A stretch of DNA of 64,000 bases, taken from Panagrolaimus kolymaensis (lineage: Eukaryota > Nematoda > Chromadorea > Rhabditida > Panagrolaimidae). Under the pieces are notes generated by a model. It was not told the DNA's origin. It saw only the letters and a program-made list of their open reading frames with translations, and did no database searches. The first letter of the stretch is position 1. Each line of letters begins with the position of its first letter. Below are positions 48,082 through 60,550 of this stretch, in pieces. The stretch is from contig JAJQJQ010000008.1 of NCBI GenBank assembly GCA_028622995.1, positions 6,324,001-6,388,000 of the forward strand, given 5' to 3'. The position numbers and the translations under genes were made by a program.

Positions 48082-50641
48082 TTATAATCCAAAGATCTTG
48101 TTTTCCTTTTCCCAAACATTTAATAGTGTATCAACAGAACCATCATTGTGACGATCAACATATGATTGAATGACACCTGCAAAAGTTTCAGGATACGTTT
48201 TGAGTTCGACTTTATCATTGGAAATTGAAGTGTTTGATTGAACAAAAAGACGATGAGGTTTGCGACGAGAAATTACAGTATTGCGCCAGCGAAGTTGTTC
48301 TTCATGTACAGCTCCCCACTTGTTGAAAAGATCAGAGCCATTAGCGACATCACCAGTAGATTTGTAGAGTTGAAGCAATTTCAAAAATTCACCGATGGCT
48401 GGCTTTCCAATTGAATCAATCTTTGAACGATCAAGGCGGAACTTGAGATCAGGTTTGCCATTTTCATCTGTACATTCTTCGAGTGTAACAAATCCTTGTC
48501 CAGCGCCCATAGCAACACGAAATAGAACAAAACGAGCCCAGGAATGAGCCTAAAATATTAAAGTAAATATAATAAAGTTCAAGAATTGAAAGCTTACTTG
48601 ACCCCATTTTTTTGCTTCAGGTTGATAAAATTCAAGTGCAAGAAGGCCAGCACGAATTCCACGAGACCAATTAACATATTTTATGTCATCAGCTAATTGA
48701 CCATCAAAACCGAAAATTCTAAAAAATGAGAAATTAGGAAGCAAAGCTAATACATAAATGTAACAAACTGTAGGATATCTGAATAACAGCATAAAAAGTA
48801 TCCAACAGCTTCAGAACGACATTCTTCATAAGGATTGTAAAGAGCGCCAAAACGAGAAAAGCAACCTAAAAAATAAAATAATATTAGTGAACGCGATTAA
48901 AACAATGTAAACTTACTTTCACCTTTGTCATACCATGATTCAATCTTGCCGCCAGTGGAATAATTTTTGACCTTTTCTTTGTCAAAATTAAATTTTTCAC
49001 CATCATATATGAATAGTTTACCAGATCCATGTCCAAGCAATTCATGAAGACCAACTTGAAGTTCCCAAGATTCCTTGAAGTACTTTTTATAAAGTGTTTC
49101 ATCATCAACAGAAATAAATTCCATTTTAAGTTTGGGCATAGCAGCGATAACATTTCCAAGTGTAAAATTTTTGAATCCATCATTTTGTCGTATTTCGTTG
49201 TAATTGGGCATGTTGAGTCCAGAAGGGAGACAATTGCCTCCATAGAAAATGACATCCAATGAAGAAAAATCAGGCTTTGAAAATTTATCCTTTTCATAAT
49301 CAGGACCCCATGGCAAACGTTGAAGGAATGTTTCAGCTTTATCCACAAGAGTTTGAAATTTCTTTGATGTTTCTTTATTGACAGCAGCAACATATCCAGA
49401 AAATTCACCACGACTTCCAGCTGGATCTCGATAATTCAAAATAAAGCCAATGTATGTTTCTACTACAGGATTGATATCTCTGATCCAAATGCGCGAACCG
49501 TCTTTATGTGCATCCATAGAACCCGACTCAAAATGTTCCATATATTTTTGAAGCATTTGCTTTTGTTTATCATTGGTTGTAGCTGTCTAAAAAATAAACA
49601 TGAAAACACATAAAAAGTTATAACAAATGAGCTTACAATAGCTTGAGAAAGTTCTTTATTGACTTTTTCTAACAAAGGGCTGTAATCACCAGCATGAATA
49701 ATAAACTTGGCACCATTGAATTCTTCTTCACTGATTTTGGAATCTAAAACGAAAACATACAATAAAGAAAATAATTACAAATCAAATACCTTTGATTGCG
49801 GCAAGTCGAATAGTGTAAACAATTTTTCCATTTTCATCAGATTTAAATAAGCGAGTATTCCATTGTTCCATATTTTTGCTTTTAAAGTATTTGTCTACTA
49901 ATGCAGAGTCCTCTTGTGTAACCGTAGGTGAATGGTAAGTTGTAACACCCTAAAAAATAAGACATGGTAATAGATTTAGTAACAATAACAATATATACTT
50001 GATCATAAAAGTTCATAGCTAAATATTTTTGATCCAATGAAAAAACGCGATCTTCAACCTTCTTCCATACATCTTGAAGTCTTGAGTTTTTAGCGAAAGC
50101 TTTTGATTCTTTTAGAAGATTGGAGAATTTATCCTAAAATCATAAAATAAGTACTGGTAAGCCAAACATAAATTCACATTACCTTATCAACACCTGGAAT
50201 ATATTTGGTATCACCAAAATATTTATAATTACCAGTATTCGTATAAATTGCAGCAGAATATACAAATAAAGCAGTAACTTCGTCATCATTCCATCCAGAT
50301 GAAAGAGCTCGATGTTTCACTTCTTCAATGGTTTCGTGGGAGAAAAGTTGATGAAATATTGCAAATAAAGCAGGCGATTCAGGTGATTCCTACAAAAATG
50401 GAATTAATTATTTCAAAAACGATCAGCATACATACTTGAATAAAACTGATAAGGATACCTTCAGCAGAAGCACGAGCAAGATGATGAACATATTTCTTTT
50501 CTTGACCCGTCAAATCTAAAAATTACCGTACGTTAAATGAAATCAATTTTAAAAAATCTTACTTTTAAATGCTTCATCACAATCTAATTTCACAATTGGC
50601 GTATCATTTGGAAGAATATAATATTCTTTCTTTACACTCAT
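48082..50641 (-). CDS. Dipeptidyl peptidase III (M49 zinc peptidase)
   Basis: Cytosolic zinc exopeptidase that removes N-terminal dipeptides from short peptides. Ten exons join in frame on the minus strand: 50563-50641, 50436-50515, 50183-50389, 49999-50133, 49790-49949, 49637-49743, 48917-49586, 48769-48865, 48598-48718, 48082-48549 (707 residues; human about 737). The zinc-binding and catalytic motif HELLGH is at about residues 437-442. The second motif EECRSE follows about 55 residues later, giving the third zinc ligand. MPNYNEIRQNDGFKN and GLHELLGHGSGKLF are family blocks. All metal ligands are present, so an active enzyme is expected. There is no signal peptide, in line with a cytosolic location. 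Confidence 0.96.
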
Positions 50642-51799
50642 CTTGAAAGAATAAACAATGCGGCGTAAAAAACAAAAACAGATGTTTCTTGAATAAAGTT
50701 GTTTTAGGCAAATTTTGCAACAACAAAAAAAGCGCGGGATTTTCGTGAGAATCATTCTTGTAAAATTTTTGCATACGTGTGTGTGCAGTAAGTTTGCAAA
50801 AGTATTGTAATTCAAAGAAAGGTTTTGTGAAAATTTATTCCATAAATGTGTAACATTGTAAAATAAGGGCATGAGATTTATCAACATAATTAACAATTCA
50901 CAATGTAGCATAACTTACTATAAAACTTTGTAATTTATTTTTGTTTTTCTGTGATTTTTTTGTTGCTTTACTTCATACCAGGGATTAGTTGACTGTCGGC
51001 GGTCTATGTATATCAATCTCCCTTGAGACCTATTTGCTGACGATTTTGCTATCAAATCAAAAGTGTATTATTTAAAGGCATTAAATTTTATTACCATTGT
51101 AACTCCTTATGTGACATTTTTTCTTTATTTAAAAGTTTACTAAAATTCTTCAGTTTCACTTTACTAGGATGCCATAATTTACTCAACACATCTTTTGTTG
51201 TGTTAGCTTTAATTTTTTTTGTCGCATTAGAAAAAGACACTTCAGTTTCTTTTTTTCCATATCTCTATTTCACCAAAAAGGGATAATTAACGAAACTTGT
51301 GTATAAACTCTTCTCTTTTTTACTGAATAATTCACTCTATTCTATGTACTTATGCCTCTCGCTTGTTTCTTTAAAAGTCGGATGTTTTTGTTGCTTTTCT
51401 AAAACATAATTTTTAGTCCATCCATCAATGAATGAAAATTCACTGATGACGATTAATAACTTTTCCTTCTTTTTTCTTTATTGCTTGCTTTGCCAACTCT
51501 GCCGCATTTTTACTTTAAATTTATGATGAAATTCATTTATTTTTCCGTTGTTTTCGTGCTTTTTCAAAATTTTAAAAATCCATATTTGATTGCATAAAAA
51601 CGCTGTTGCATTAAAATTATTTACATCCACCGGAAGCTACTGATTTCCTTTATTTTTTCCAGATTTTATTCATAGTCAATTCAATCCAATCATAGAAATT
51701 TAGTTTATCTTTTTTAAGATTCTTCGCCCGCTTTCAACTTCTTTCTTCATCGAAGAAGAAGCTGTGATTGTTTATTTTTATTTTAACTTGAGTCCAAAA
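50642..51799. other. Divergent promoter region, DPP III and nicotinic-type receptor
   Basis: About 1.15 kb, AT-rich with pyrimidine tracts. It must hold the promoters of two divergent genes. No specific site or RNA gene recognised. Confidence 0.45.
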
Positions 51800-54700
51800 A
51801 TGTTCATCAAGGCGGAGCCAAAATGCAAAAAAGCTTTTCCTTCTGTTGGTGGAAGTAGCTACAGCTGCAGTAGCAATAACGATGATGATGAAGATTCCGG
51901 AAAAGAAGCAAGTAAAAAAGTAAAAAGTTTAGTGATAAAAAGGGAAGGAGAAGGAAATAATAATAGTTTTAAATGGTGCCCTAAAAAGAAAAAGGTAAGC
52001 TGTTATCGTAGTTTTTAAAATTTTTACGTTAAAAATCTAATTATTTATTTAGAGAAGTATTTTCATCAAATTTTTGGAGGCTTTATTATTACCATTCATA
52101 AATTCTCGAATAATGTTGATTGGATTTCCATTGCTTTTATTGTTTCATAATACCACCGAATCTATGACAAATCCAAAAACGATCGATTGGAAACCATTGG
52201 GAAAGGATAGGCATCCAGATTTGGCATATTTGGAATCATTACTAAAATTACCAGGAACAGAAGTACAAATAGGTCAAAGATTTGAATTGAATGAAGCTAA
52301 ACCCGCTGAAATGCCAAAGTCTCTGCCAGCAAATAAGAATCCAACGATATCAACAAGTTTGCAAACGATTCCACAAATCATGAGGCCTCCTTTGATAGGT
52401 GAAATGAAAATTAAAATGGATCGAGCGTTAAAATTGAGTAAGTTTTATAACCAAATTTTAATTTAACCAAAAATGTTACGGTTGTTTTACTAAATATTCT
52501 CAGGAAAACTCTCCAATCTTTTTGGAGAAACAACGTATCCATAGCTTTCACTTCCTTTTTTACTTTTACTCATCTTTACCACCATGCTTCTTCCAACTTC
52601 TTTCAAGCGTAAATCCTTTACCCACTTTTTTCCTCCATTTTTTAAAGTACACTCAAAAACTTCGCTTTTTTGTTTCTCACATTGAGAATTGCAAGTATTT
52701 TTTGAAGCTCTTCTGCTTCTTATTTTTTGAATTAAAAATTTTGTTTGTTGTAAAAAAATTGCGTGGCTTTATCGATAAGTTCAAAGCGACGATGTTCCTT
52801 CATAACATTTCTTGTCATTCATTTTGACATAGGTTTTCTTTTTATTATTTCAAACTCATGGGAATTATAAAATAAATATTGGTTGTTGTTTTTTTTGGAA
52901 TAAATAAATTTCTTGGGTTTCAATGATATTTTTCTTCTTAAAGTGTTTTCTTTCTTAACGCTAAGAAATTCTTGGAAAAGCTATTTTTATAGAAAAGTAT
53001 GAAGTTTGGCTTTTTATTAGGGAAACATTTTAGAAAATTGCAACAAAAAAAATAATCATCCACAAAAAATTATTTATTAATTATAGGATCAATGGCTGAC
53101 GGAATTGAAGAGCTTCTTTACCGTACCCTCCTTGATCCAAATTATTATGAAAAGGATGTTCGACCAACTCCACATCATTCCCTTCCAACTAATGTTACAT
53201 TTGGATTTTTATTAAATCAAATTGTTGAAATGGATGAAAGAAATCAAATTCTCCAAACTCGTTGCTGGCTGAATATTAATTGGCTGGATAAAAGACTTTC
53301 ATGGAATTCAACCGAATGGGAAGGTGTTAAAACCCTTTATATTCCATACAAAAATTTATGGAAACCTGATATCATTTTGGTAAATGCCTTCTTTGCAAGC
53401 GCTATAAAATTTTTGTGATGAACCGTTAGATATCAAAATTTTGTCGAATAGGAAATTATTCTTATTTTTCCATTATATTTTCAATAACACACCAACGTTT
53501 TTTATTTTAGGTAAATAACGCAGTTCGGGAATATTATGGTTCAATTTTATCCACGGATGTTATGGTAACAGCTGATGGAAATGTGACATGGCTCTTTTCT
53601 GCCCTGTTTAAATCATCTTGTCAACTTAAAGTTCGATATTATCCATTTGATGGACAAGAATGTGTTTTGAAATTTTCGTATGTTTATACATGCATTTATT
53701 AACTTTTTCATAATAGCAAATTTTAAGATCATGGAGTCATGATATCTCAGAAATTGACCTTCGATTAACAACAAATCAAGGCGATCTTTCAAGTTATTTA
53801 AATTCAACAGAATTCGATTTAACAGAAATGAGTGCTATGAGAGTGTTAAACATTTTCCCAACTGATAATGAATCACTTTGGCCAACGATTGCAATTACAA
53901 TAAAAATGGAAAGAAGACCATTATTTTATGTTTTTAATCACGTAAACGACCAGAATTGCTTTTATAAAAACACAATTGAGAGTTTCAGATTATTCCATGC
54001 ATTTTAATTTCATCCATGGCAGTTTTTGGATTTTTAATGCCACCCGAAACAGGTGAAAAGATTAATCTCTCAATTACAACAATGCTTTCCATGGGAGTTT
54101 ATCTTCAATCCATAACCGAATCAATTCCACCAACATCGGAAGCTGTGCCCTTGATAGGACAATATTATGTTGGATCACTTTTTATTGTGTGTTTAGCAAC
54201 AGCGACGAATGTTGTTTCTTTGAATGTTCATAGAACGGGAGTAACATGTCAAGGAAGACATGTGCCCCGATGGATGGAAAAATTCATTCTAGGTTACATG
54301 GCAACGATAATGAGAATGACCATACACGAACCGGATTCAATAACATTACTTAAAAGTTCTCAAAATAAACGATCAACCATAAGGCGATCAAGCTTGCTAC
54401 GAGATTTGAAGAAAATAAGAGAAACTAAAAGTTATCATGAAGATAAGCAACAAGAGCTTTGTGAATGTCTAACAGCTGAAATTATGGTAAGCTTCGTGGT
54501 CTTTTATTTTTGATATTTATAATGGGACACTTCCTTTATTTAAGGGTAGCTTTAGTCACACATTCAATAATAGCAATCACAAAATAACTGAAATTGAATT
54601 CGAACGTCCAAATACAGGAGAATCAGCGTTTTTGCAACGGCTGGTGGCTGAACAAGTAATGCCTCGAATGTCACAAAAAAAACCAGAAATGCTCAATGAA

Positions 54701-54937
54701 TTTGAAGAACGATTTAAGAAAATATTAAAGCGGATTTATCGCTCATTACAACAACGTGAAATTCGAGATGAAATTATGGATGAACGAAAGCGTATTATGT
54801 GGCAATGGCAAAGTTTAGCAGAAGTGGTTGATAGATTTTTACTTTTTACTTTTGCCTTTGCTACTGCTATGACAATTGCCTCGTTTTTGGTTTTACCGGT
54901 TACATTACGCGATTATTTTAATTGGTACATTATTTGA
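51800..54937 (+). CDS. Nicotinic acetylcholine receptor-type Cys-loop subunit, non-alpha
   Basis: Pentameric cation-channel subunit. Exons: (51800-51994), 52053-52437, 53087-53379, 53511-53677, 53728-53941, 53989-54486, 54545-54937. From ATG 52113 it has 629 residues and begins with a signal-like MLIGFPLLLLF; from ATG 51800 it has 714 with an acidic/basic N-terminal extension ahead of that hydrophobic stretch. I favour 52113 because these receptors start with a signal peptide. The ligand-binding domain holds the Cys-loop CQLKVRYYPFDGQEC. TM2 runs from EKINLSITTMLSMGVYLQS, with the cation-type Glu at its inner end. PPTSEAVPLIGQYY is the nicotinic TM2-TM3 linker. Loop C lacks the paired cysteines of alpha subunits, so it cannot supply the principal agonist face in the usual way. 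Subtype not assigned. Confidence 0.88.
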
Positions 54938-55359
54938 AGATCAAATGGGAAGTCAAGTCATCGTCAGAACTTCCATTTTCTTATTACATAGCTTCGATAG
55001 ACGACAACTGTAGGCAAAAAAAGATATTCATCCAGCTTTAAAAAATAGTAAAAATGATAAATAATATTTAAAGCTTTATAAGAAAATAAACATTTTGCTT
55101 TTGCATAGAAAATATTATTATTATTACACATTAAAAGGTTTTACAAAATACACAAATTCTAACAAAATAAAGAGTTAAACAATGAAGAAGAAAAATTGCC
55201 ACAAGTTTTTAAACGAGACCTTTCAAATAAAACGACGACCATAACTAATAATTTCTTTTTCGTTTTGATTTTTGGAGTGTTCTAAATTGAATGAAGTTTG
55301 AAGAATATAAAGAAGAGAAGAAGAAAACAGAGATGGCAGGAACGAATATATATAATTAG
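54938..55359. other. Convergent spacer
   Basis: About 420 bases of AT-rich sequence between the converging nicotinic-type subunit and the small membrane protein gene. It should contain both 3' UTRs. Nothing else seen. Confidence 0.45.
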
Positions 55360-55646
55360 TTAATGAATTTTTGGTGTAAGCGTTTCAACAGGTGCCTGAT
55401 ACCGATTATTGAAATCACGTCCACGTGGTCCATAACCATACTAAAAAGCAAATGATCAATCATAGATTTTCATCAAAAAATATAACTTACTTTAGCAAAA
55501 ACAGTAGAATCATCTTTTTCAGTAACGCAACACCATAAAATGCATGTAACAGAAATTCCAAGAACAATTGAAAAGAAGCAAATCCATACAGCAATAGGAC
55601 CAAAGTAATCGAGAAGATCCAATTCTTGTTTTAATGAAACACCCAT
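55360..55646 (-). CDS. Small single-pass membrane protein, 78 residues, family unknown
   Basis: Two exons on the minus strand join in frame: 55491-55646 and 55360-55440, with a standard GTAAGT donor and TTTTTAG acceptor. The protein starts MGVSLKQELDLLDYFGPIAV, then has one strong membrane helix (about residues 17-39: VWICFFSIVLGISVTCILWC) followed by CCVTEKDD and a short tail with YGYGPRGRDFNNRY. Two cysteines after the helix (WCC) could be palmitoylated. Support comes from the clean splice joining, the normal codon use and the sensible topology. I do not recognise the family. It lies just 3' of a channel subunit on the opposite strand, which need not mean a link. Confidence 0.65.
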
Positions 55647-58600
55647 TTTTGATTGAAGTTATTTCCTGGAAAATAACGATGAGTTTGATTAAACTTGAAA
55701 CAATGATTAATTACAATAAAAAAAAACTCGAAGCAATATGTGATAAATATAACATCAAATATCAAAGACACAAATATCGCGGTTTAAAAAATTTCTAATA
55801 ATAACATAATAAAAACGTGAACAAAAAAATGATGGAACCTTGCAATCAATCGTGATTTATTACTTTTGAAACTTTTGTTGTTTAAAAAAGGTAAGAAAAA
55901 TATCAAATTATTTTTACAAACAGTTTCTAAAGTAACGGAAAACATAAAATTTTTAAAAGAAAGACATGAAGACGAGAGAAAAAATGTGGACGGCTTCAAA
56001 AAATTTAGGAACAAAAAAATGGTGGTAAAAAAAAGAAAGCTGCCAGCAACAAAGAAGTGGGAACAGCTTTCAAGCAACAACGAAAGAAAGAAAAAATAAG
56101 GAACAACGAAAAAAAATTTCAAAACTAAAAACTATAAATTTTCATTTTTTGCGCATAATAAATCCTTTAGTAAAAAAAAGACAAAGATGAAATAAGGAAA
56201 AGCTATTGATTGATTAGGAAAAAGACTCAAAGTGGCAAATGGGTGGTTGGAAAGGATGATTTACCAGCTGTTTAGAATTAAGAGACAAATGCGAAAAAAG
56301 TTGTCAATGTTTTGTTTTTGGTTTATTTTAAGTCCCAGATTTGAACTTTAGTGGTTCATTTTGAAAAAGAATTCAATAAACGATAAGGAAAATAAGTAAA
56401 TTATTTATTTCAAAAAGCAAAAATACCATGTCCCCATAATTATTTCACGAAATTATCGGCAATTTAGAATGGAAAGAATTTTTTCCCGTCAACGTTATCA
56501 TTTTATCGTTATCAAAAAAGGTTTAGTAAATAAAATAGCTTTTTTGTCGATACAATATTACTCTATTGAAACAGCCTTTTCATAAAAACTTGGATTGCAT
56601 TATTACGCCTAAAGATGAAATAACTTTCTCCTCTTCAAAATTTTTTAAAAAAAACCATAAAAATAGTTAAAAGTTGGGCCATTAATAATCGGGAAAGGCT
56701 AAAACACATTTGGCATCACTAAAAAAGCTCTCGCATGTTTACTTTTAAAAAAGAGTGTTAAATTAAATTTTTCCAAAAGACTACTACCAGATGGTTCGAA
56801 GTTCGAACCAAGCTTATAAATGACAGACGTTTTAAAAAAGTTAAAAAGAATAGGGAAGTATTGCATCCTTTAAGTTTGAGAATACTCTCCTTTGGCTTTC
56901 GTCGTCATTGGTTTATTTCAAAAAAAATTTTTATTTTTTATTTTGTTAGCGCAACTAAAAGCATAGAAGCTTGCAGGAGTCACTCTCGTTCTTTCTCGTC
57001 GTCAATTCAATTTTTTTCAGTTTAAGCGCAGGCCACAGCAGCAAGTATAGGAAGCTGCTTTTCTTTTTCTTCGTCAACATTGCATATTCCCTTCTTTCTT
57101 TCCCCCAAAGCTAAGTCGAATTTTTCGAGTTTAAAAAAACTAAAAAAAGAAAAAGAGGGAGACGATGAGAAAAGAAGAAAGGGAAGAAAGAAACAACACT
57201 TTTTTTCTATTGATTTCAAAGGGAGGAGAGAAAAAAAGCCAAACTACTTGCTGAGTTACTTGCTAGCAGCAGTAGAGCTCTCCCGGCGACGACGCTCAAA
57301 CAAAAAAGCATTATATTTTTTTGTTCAAATTTTAACTTTGACAATGACGTAGAAAGGTTAGCTTCTTTCTTTATCGTCGCCACCGCTATCGCCTGAGACT
57401 TTGTGGTAAATACAGACTTAAGTTTGTCGTCGTCATCATCGTTGTCAGTGATGGCGCAACTTTTAAGTTTTTTGCTTGTAAGACTAAAAGTAAAAAAGAG
57501 AACTTTATCGACGATCAACAAACAATCTAAGAAAGCTGCTTTTTCCGTTTTTAAAAATAAAAAAAGTTTTAAATTACATTGTTTAAAGAAGGGAAAAAGC
57601 AAAATGAAAAAAACGACCAAAGGTGCGAAAAACAAGAAGAAGAAACAGCATTGATGCTTCATGAAAACTTACAAAAGCGGAGACCATTGGAAATGAAAAA
57701 AAGAATATTTTTCAAGAAAAAAATACATTGAAAATGGCGGCAGCAATGTTTTTCTTGAGACTGAAAATGCCTTTTTTTCCTCTGCTTTCTTTTTTTACTT
57801 ATTGCTTTAGCATTTCGTTGTTGTTGTTTTTTGTTTTGGTTTAACAAAAAAGACACAACAACGATCAAGCATTTTTTTCTCTTGGTGAAAACACGAACAA
57901 GAAAAGAAGACTAATGTTATTTTGTCTGAAAAAAATATCAATGGTTTCGGCGATATTTTATTTTTTAGAAAACAAAAAATAATAAATTGAATTTTTTTGT
58001 TTTGGAAAGTTTTTTTTGACTTGCATGAATGAAAATGTTACATTGTAGCAATAGAAACATATAAAGGAGATAAATATCAAAATCAAAATTTTTTACTGAA
58101 ATTGTCAACATAATAGTCAATATGTTTAAAATCAAAACAAGAGCAAAATAAATTCAAGGAGCACACAAAATGCAAAAGAAAATCATCTGTCGATTTTTTT
58201 AACGACATCCTTGTAATTTAAGTATTCTTAAGCTTTTTAACTGTCTAAATATCATTTTATCTTACCTATCAGAAACACATATTCACTTGAAGATCACAAA
58301 ATTTCAAAACATTATTTAGAAACAAAATTTAACCAAGCCATTTGTTTAGTAATAATGAGTAAAATAAATCTCATTTAAAAATAGCAATTAAAAAAAAGCA
58401 CTGAAGTATACACGTACATATAATAACTGTTAAAAGGGGTAAGTTGTAAATACAAGAAGGAAAATTGCTTTTAACTATGGGCAAATTACAGTAATGACCA
58501 AACTAAAACTAATTGAAAATCTTAAATTTTAAAATTTCTTATAATCAGACACTATAGTAAAAATGGATTTTTTAGTACATTTTTTCTAATATTTACTTAA

Positions 58601-60546
58601 AATTTAATGAAGTTAATAAGTGATAAATATGATCCGAAAGCCTTGAAAATATTGATATTGTTTTTCTTATTTTTTGCATTATATGCTTTTATTACTTTAG
58701 CTTCATCCTTTCATGACTAATTTTAATTTAATTTTCAGTCCATTTCTCTTTGACACCAGCAGTCAGCTTATGATACATTTTTCATTAATCAAACTTTTGA
58801 ATATTTGAAATCATCATCAAACTCAAATCATTTTTCATTCTATCTTTCGTTTGTTTCTTCCTTCTTTCCTTTTTTTTTTTGGTGCTTCATTGAACGATGA
58901 CCCATCATAAGAAAGAAAGTTCATGCTAAACCCAGGGGCTTGAAAAAAGTGGCGACGGGTGAGTAAAAAAAATGGTAGGTTTATGACTTTTTTTTTTGTG
59001 GGAGAGGTTAATCCTTATAGTGCCCTCTTTCTCCCAATGGCAATGATCCTCCATTGAACCCTCTTTGCTTTTGTTGAACGCTTACTGCTTTTTTTGCATT
59101 TGCTTTTGTTTTGACTGCATTTATTTTTTGTGACTTTTAGGTTATTAGAAACAAAAACTTTTAACTTACTTATTTTTTGTTAAGTAATAGCAGCTGTGAT
59201 GATTTGCTTTGGCAATGAAAAAAGGAAATGATCATATTTTTTAAAGATAGTTCAAGCAAATGTTGGTTAATATTAAGATAATTGTTCTTTAAAAAATTAA
59301 CTTTGAATTTTTACGATCTCTTTAAAAAAATTTAAATTTAATCATAGTGTTATATCGTTTACGTGCATTTTTGATTGCTAGGTTAAATTTTGTCGTCATT
59401 TTTGAAGGTGTTGGGTTATTAATAGGCACGCTTCGTTTTATAAGTGGAAAATACAGCATTGATATGCTTTTATAATACTTTTTTTTATCTTTTTATATGT
59501 ATCTTGTTTATGCAATTTTACTTTTGTATTTATTTCACTTTTTTAAAGATAAATGAAGTTCAGTTGTTGGAAATTAAAATTGGCAGTATACTAATAAATT
59601 TCCATTACGGGAGAGACCAACATTTTTTTATACAAATAAAAAGTTTGTTATCTATTTTTGCTAATTTTCCATATCTCTTACTTCGTGAGTTATTCCCTTT
59701 CTTTCTTAATTTAAATTCCCTCTTAAAACTTCCTTAAATTTTTTGAATTCTTTCGATTATTGCTTCCTTTTCTTTGAGATGACGTCCCAAATACTTCGAG
59801 TTAAATTCAAGTTTTTTTTGCCTTTTTTCGTAGTTTTTTATTATAATAAAAAAAAATCTCACCTGAAGTCAATAAATAATTGCTGCATCAAAGATGCAAC
59901 GCGCTTCTTTCTTCTAACAACAACACAAAAAAAAAAGTATTGACAAAAGCAAACGTAAGCTGCCATCCATTGGTGGCATGCATAATCGTTTAAAAGAAAA
60001 AAATCTCGATTCTGGTCTTTTATAAAATTTCGTCCATCTCTTCAAAAATGGCTTCAACAATCCCTTTTTTCAGTTTTACTTTTTTGTTGTTTTTTTGTGA
60101 AAGTACATATGTTGTTGTTACAGTAATATTTACACTCAAATCATATTAGTGTCAATTAACTTAATCATTTTTGTCTAAAAAAGTTTAGTGAATTGAAACA
60201 CGCGAATTTTCGTATTTTTTGGTTTGAAATCTTTATTATTATTTAATTCATTAATTGCATTCTTTTGACCACCACTCAAAATTCAATTTCAATTAAACTA
60301 TACAGCAATTTTTTATCTTTCAAAAGCTTTTATCCTTCTCGTTAATCACAAATTGCACTTTAATGGGATTTTTCTTCCCATCGCTTTTCTTTTATTTTAT
60401 TATCACATTCTGACACTTTTTTTTATTCTTCTTAGCAAAATTAGCTCCCACCACAGCCGTCACTCGTGTTAATAATTATCATTTAAAAAAATCTCAATAA
60501 TAATATTTTTTAGTTTTTCCATACATTTTTCTTCTTCAAAATGCTT
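55647..60546. other. 4.9 kb gene-free region
   Basis: No coding exon with protein-like composition found. A GC-richer patch at about 57000-57450 (containing CTCTCCCGGCGACGACGC) may be a promoter or untranslated exon. Around 58940-58965, GGCGACGG followed by GTGAGT looks like a strong 5' splice donor and could end a non-coding first exon of the channel gene starting at 61841. Lysine-rich open frames at 57080-57350 and 57403-57654 look like low-complexity noise. No RNA gene recognised. Confidence 0.45.
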
Positions 60547-60550
60547 TTAA

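Noticed and set aside
57080..57654. Lysine/serine-rich open frames in the long spacer
   Set aside because: Poly-A-driven codons, no homologous motifs, no start context or introns, and overlapping open frames on both strands. Low-complexity noise.
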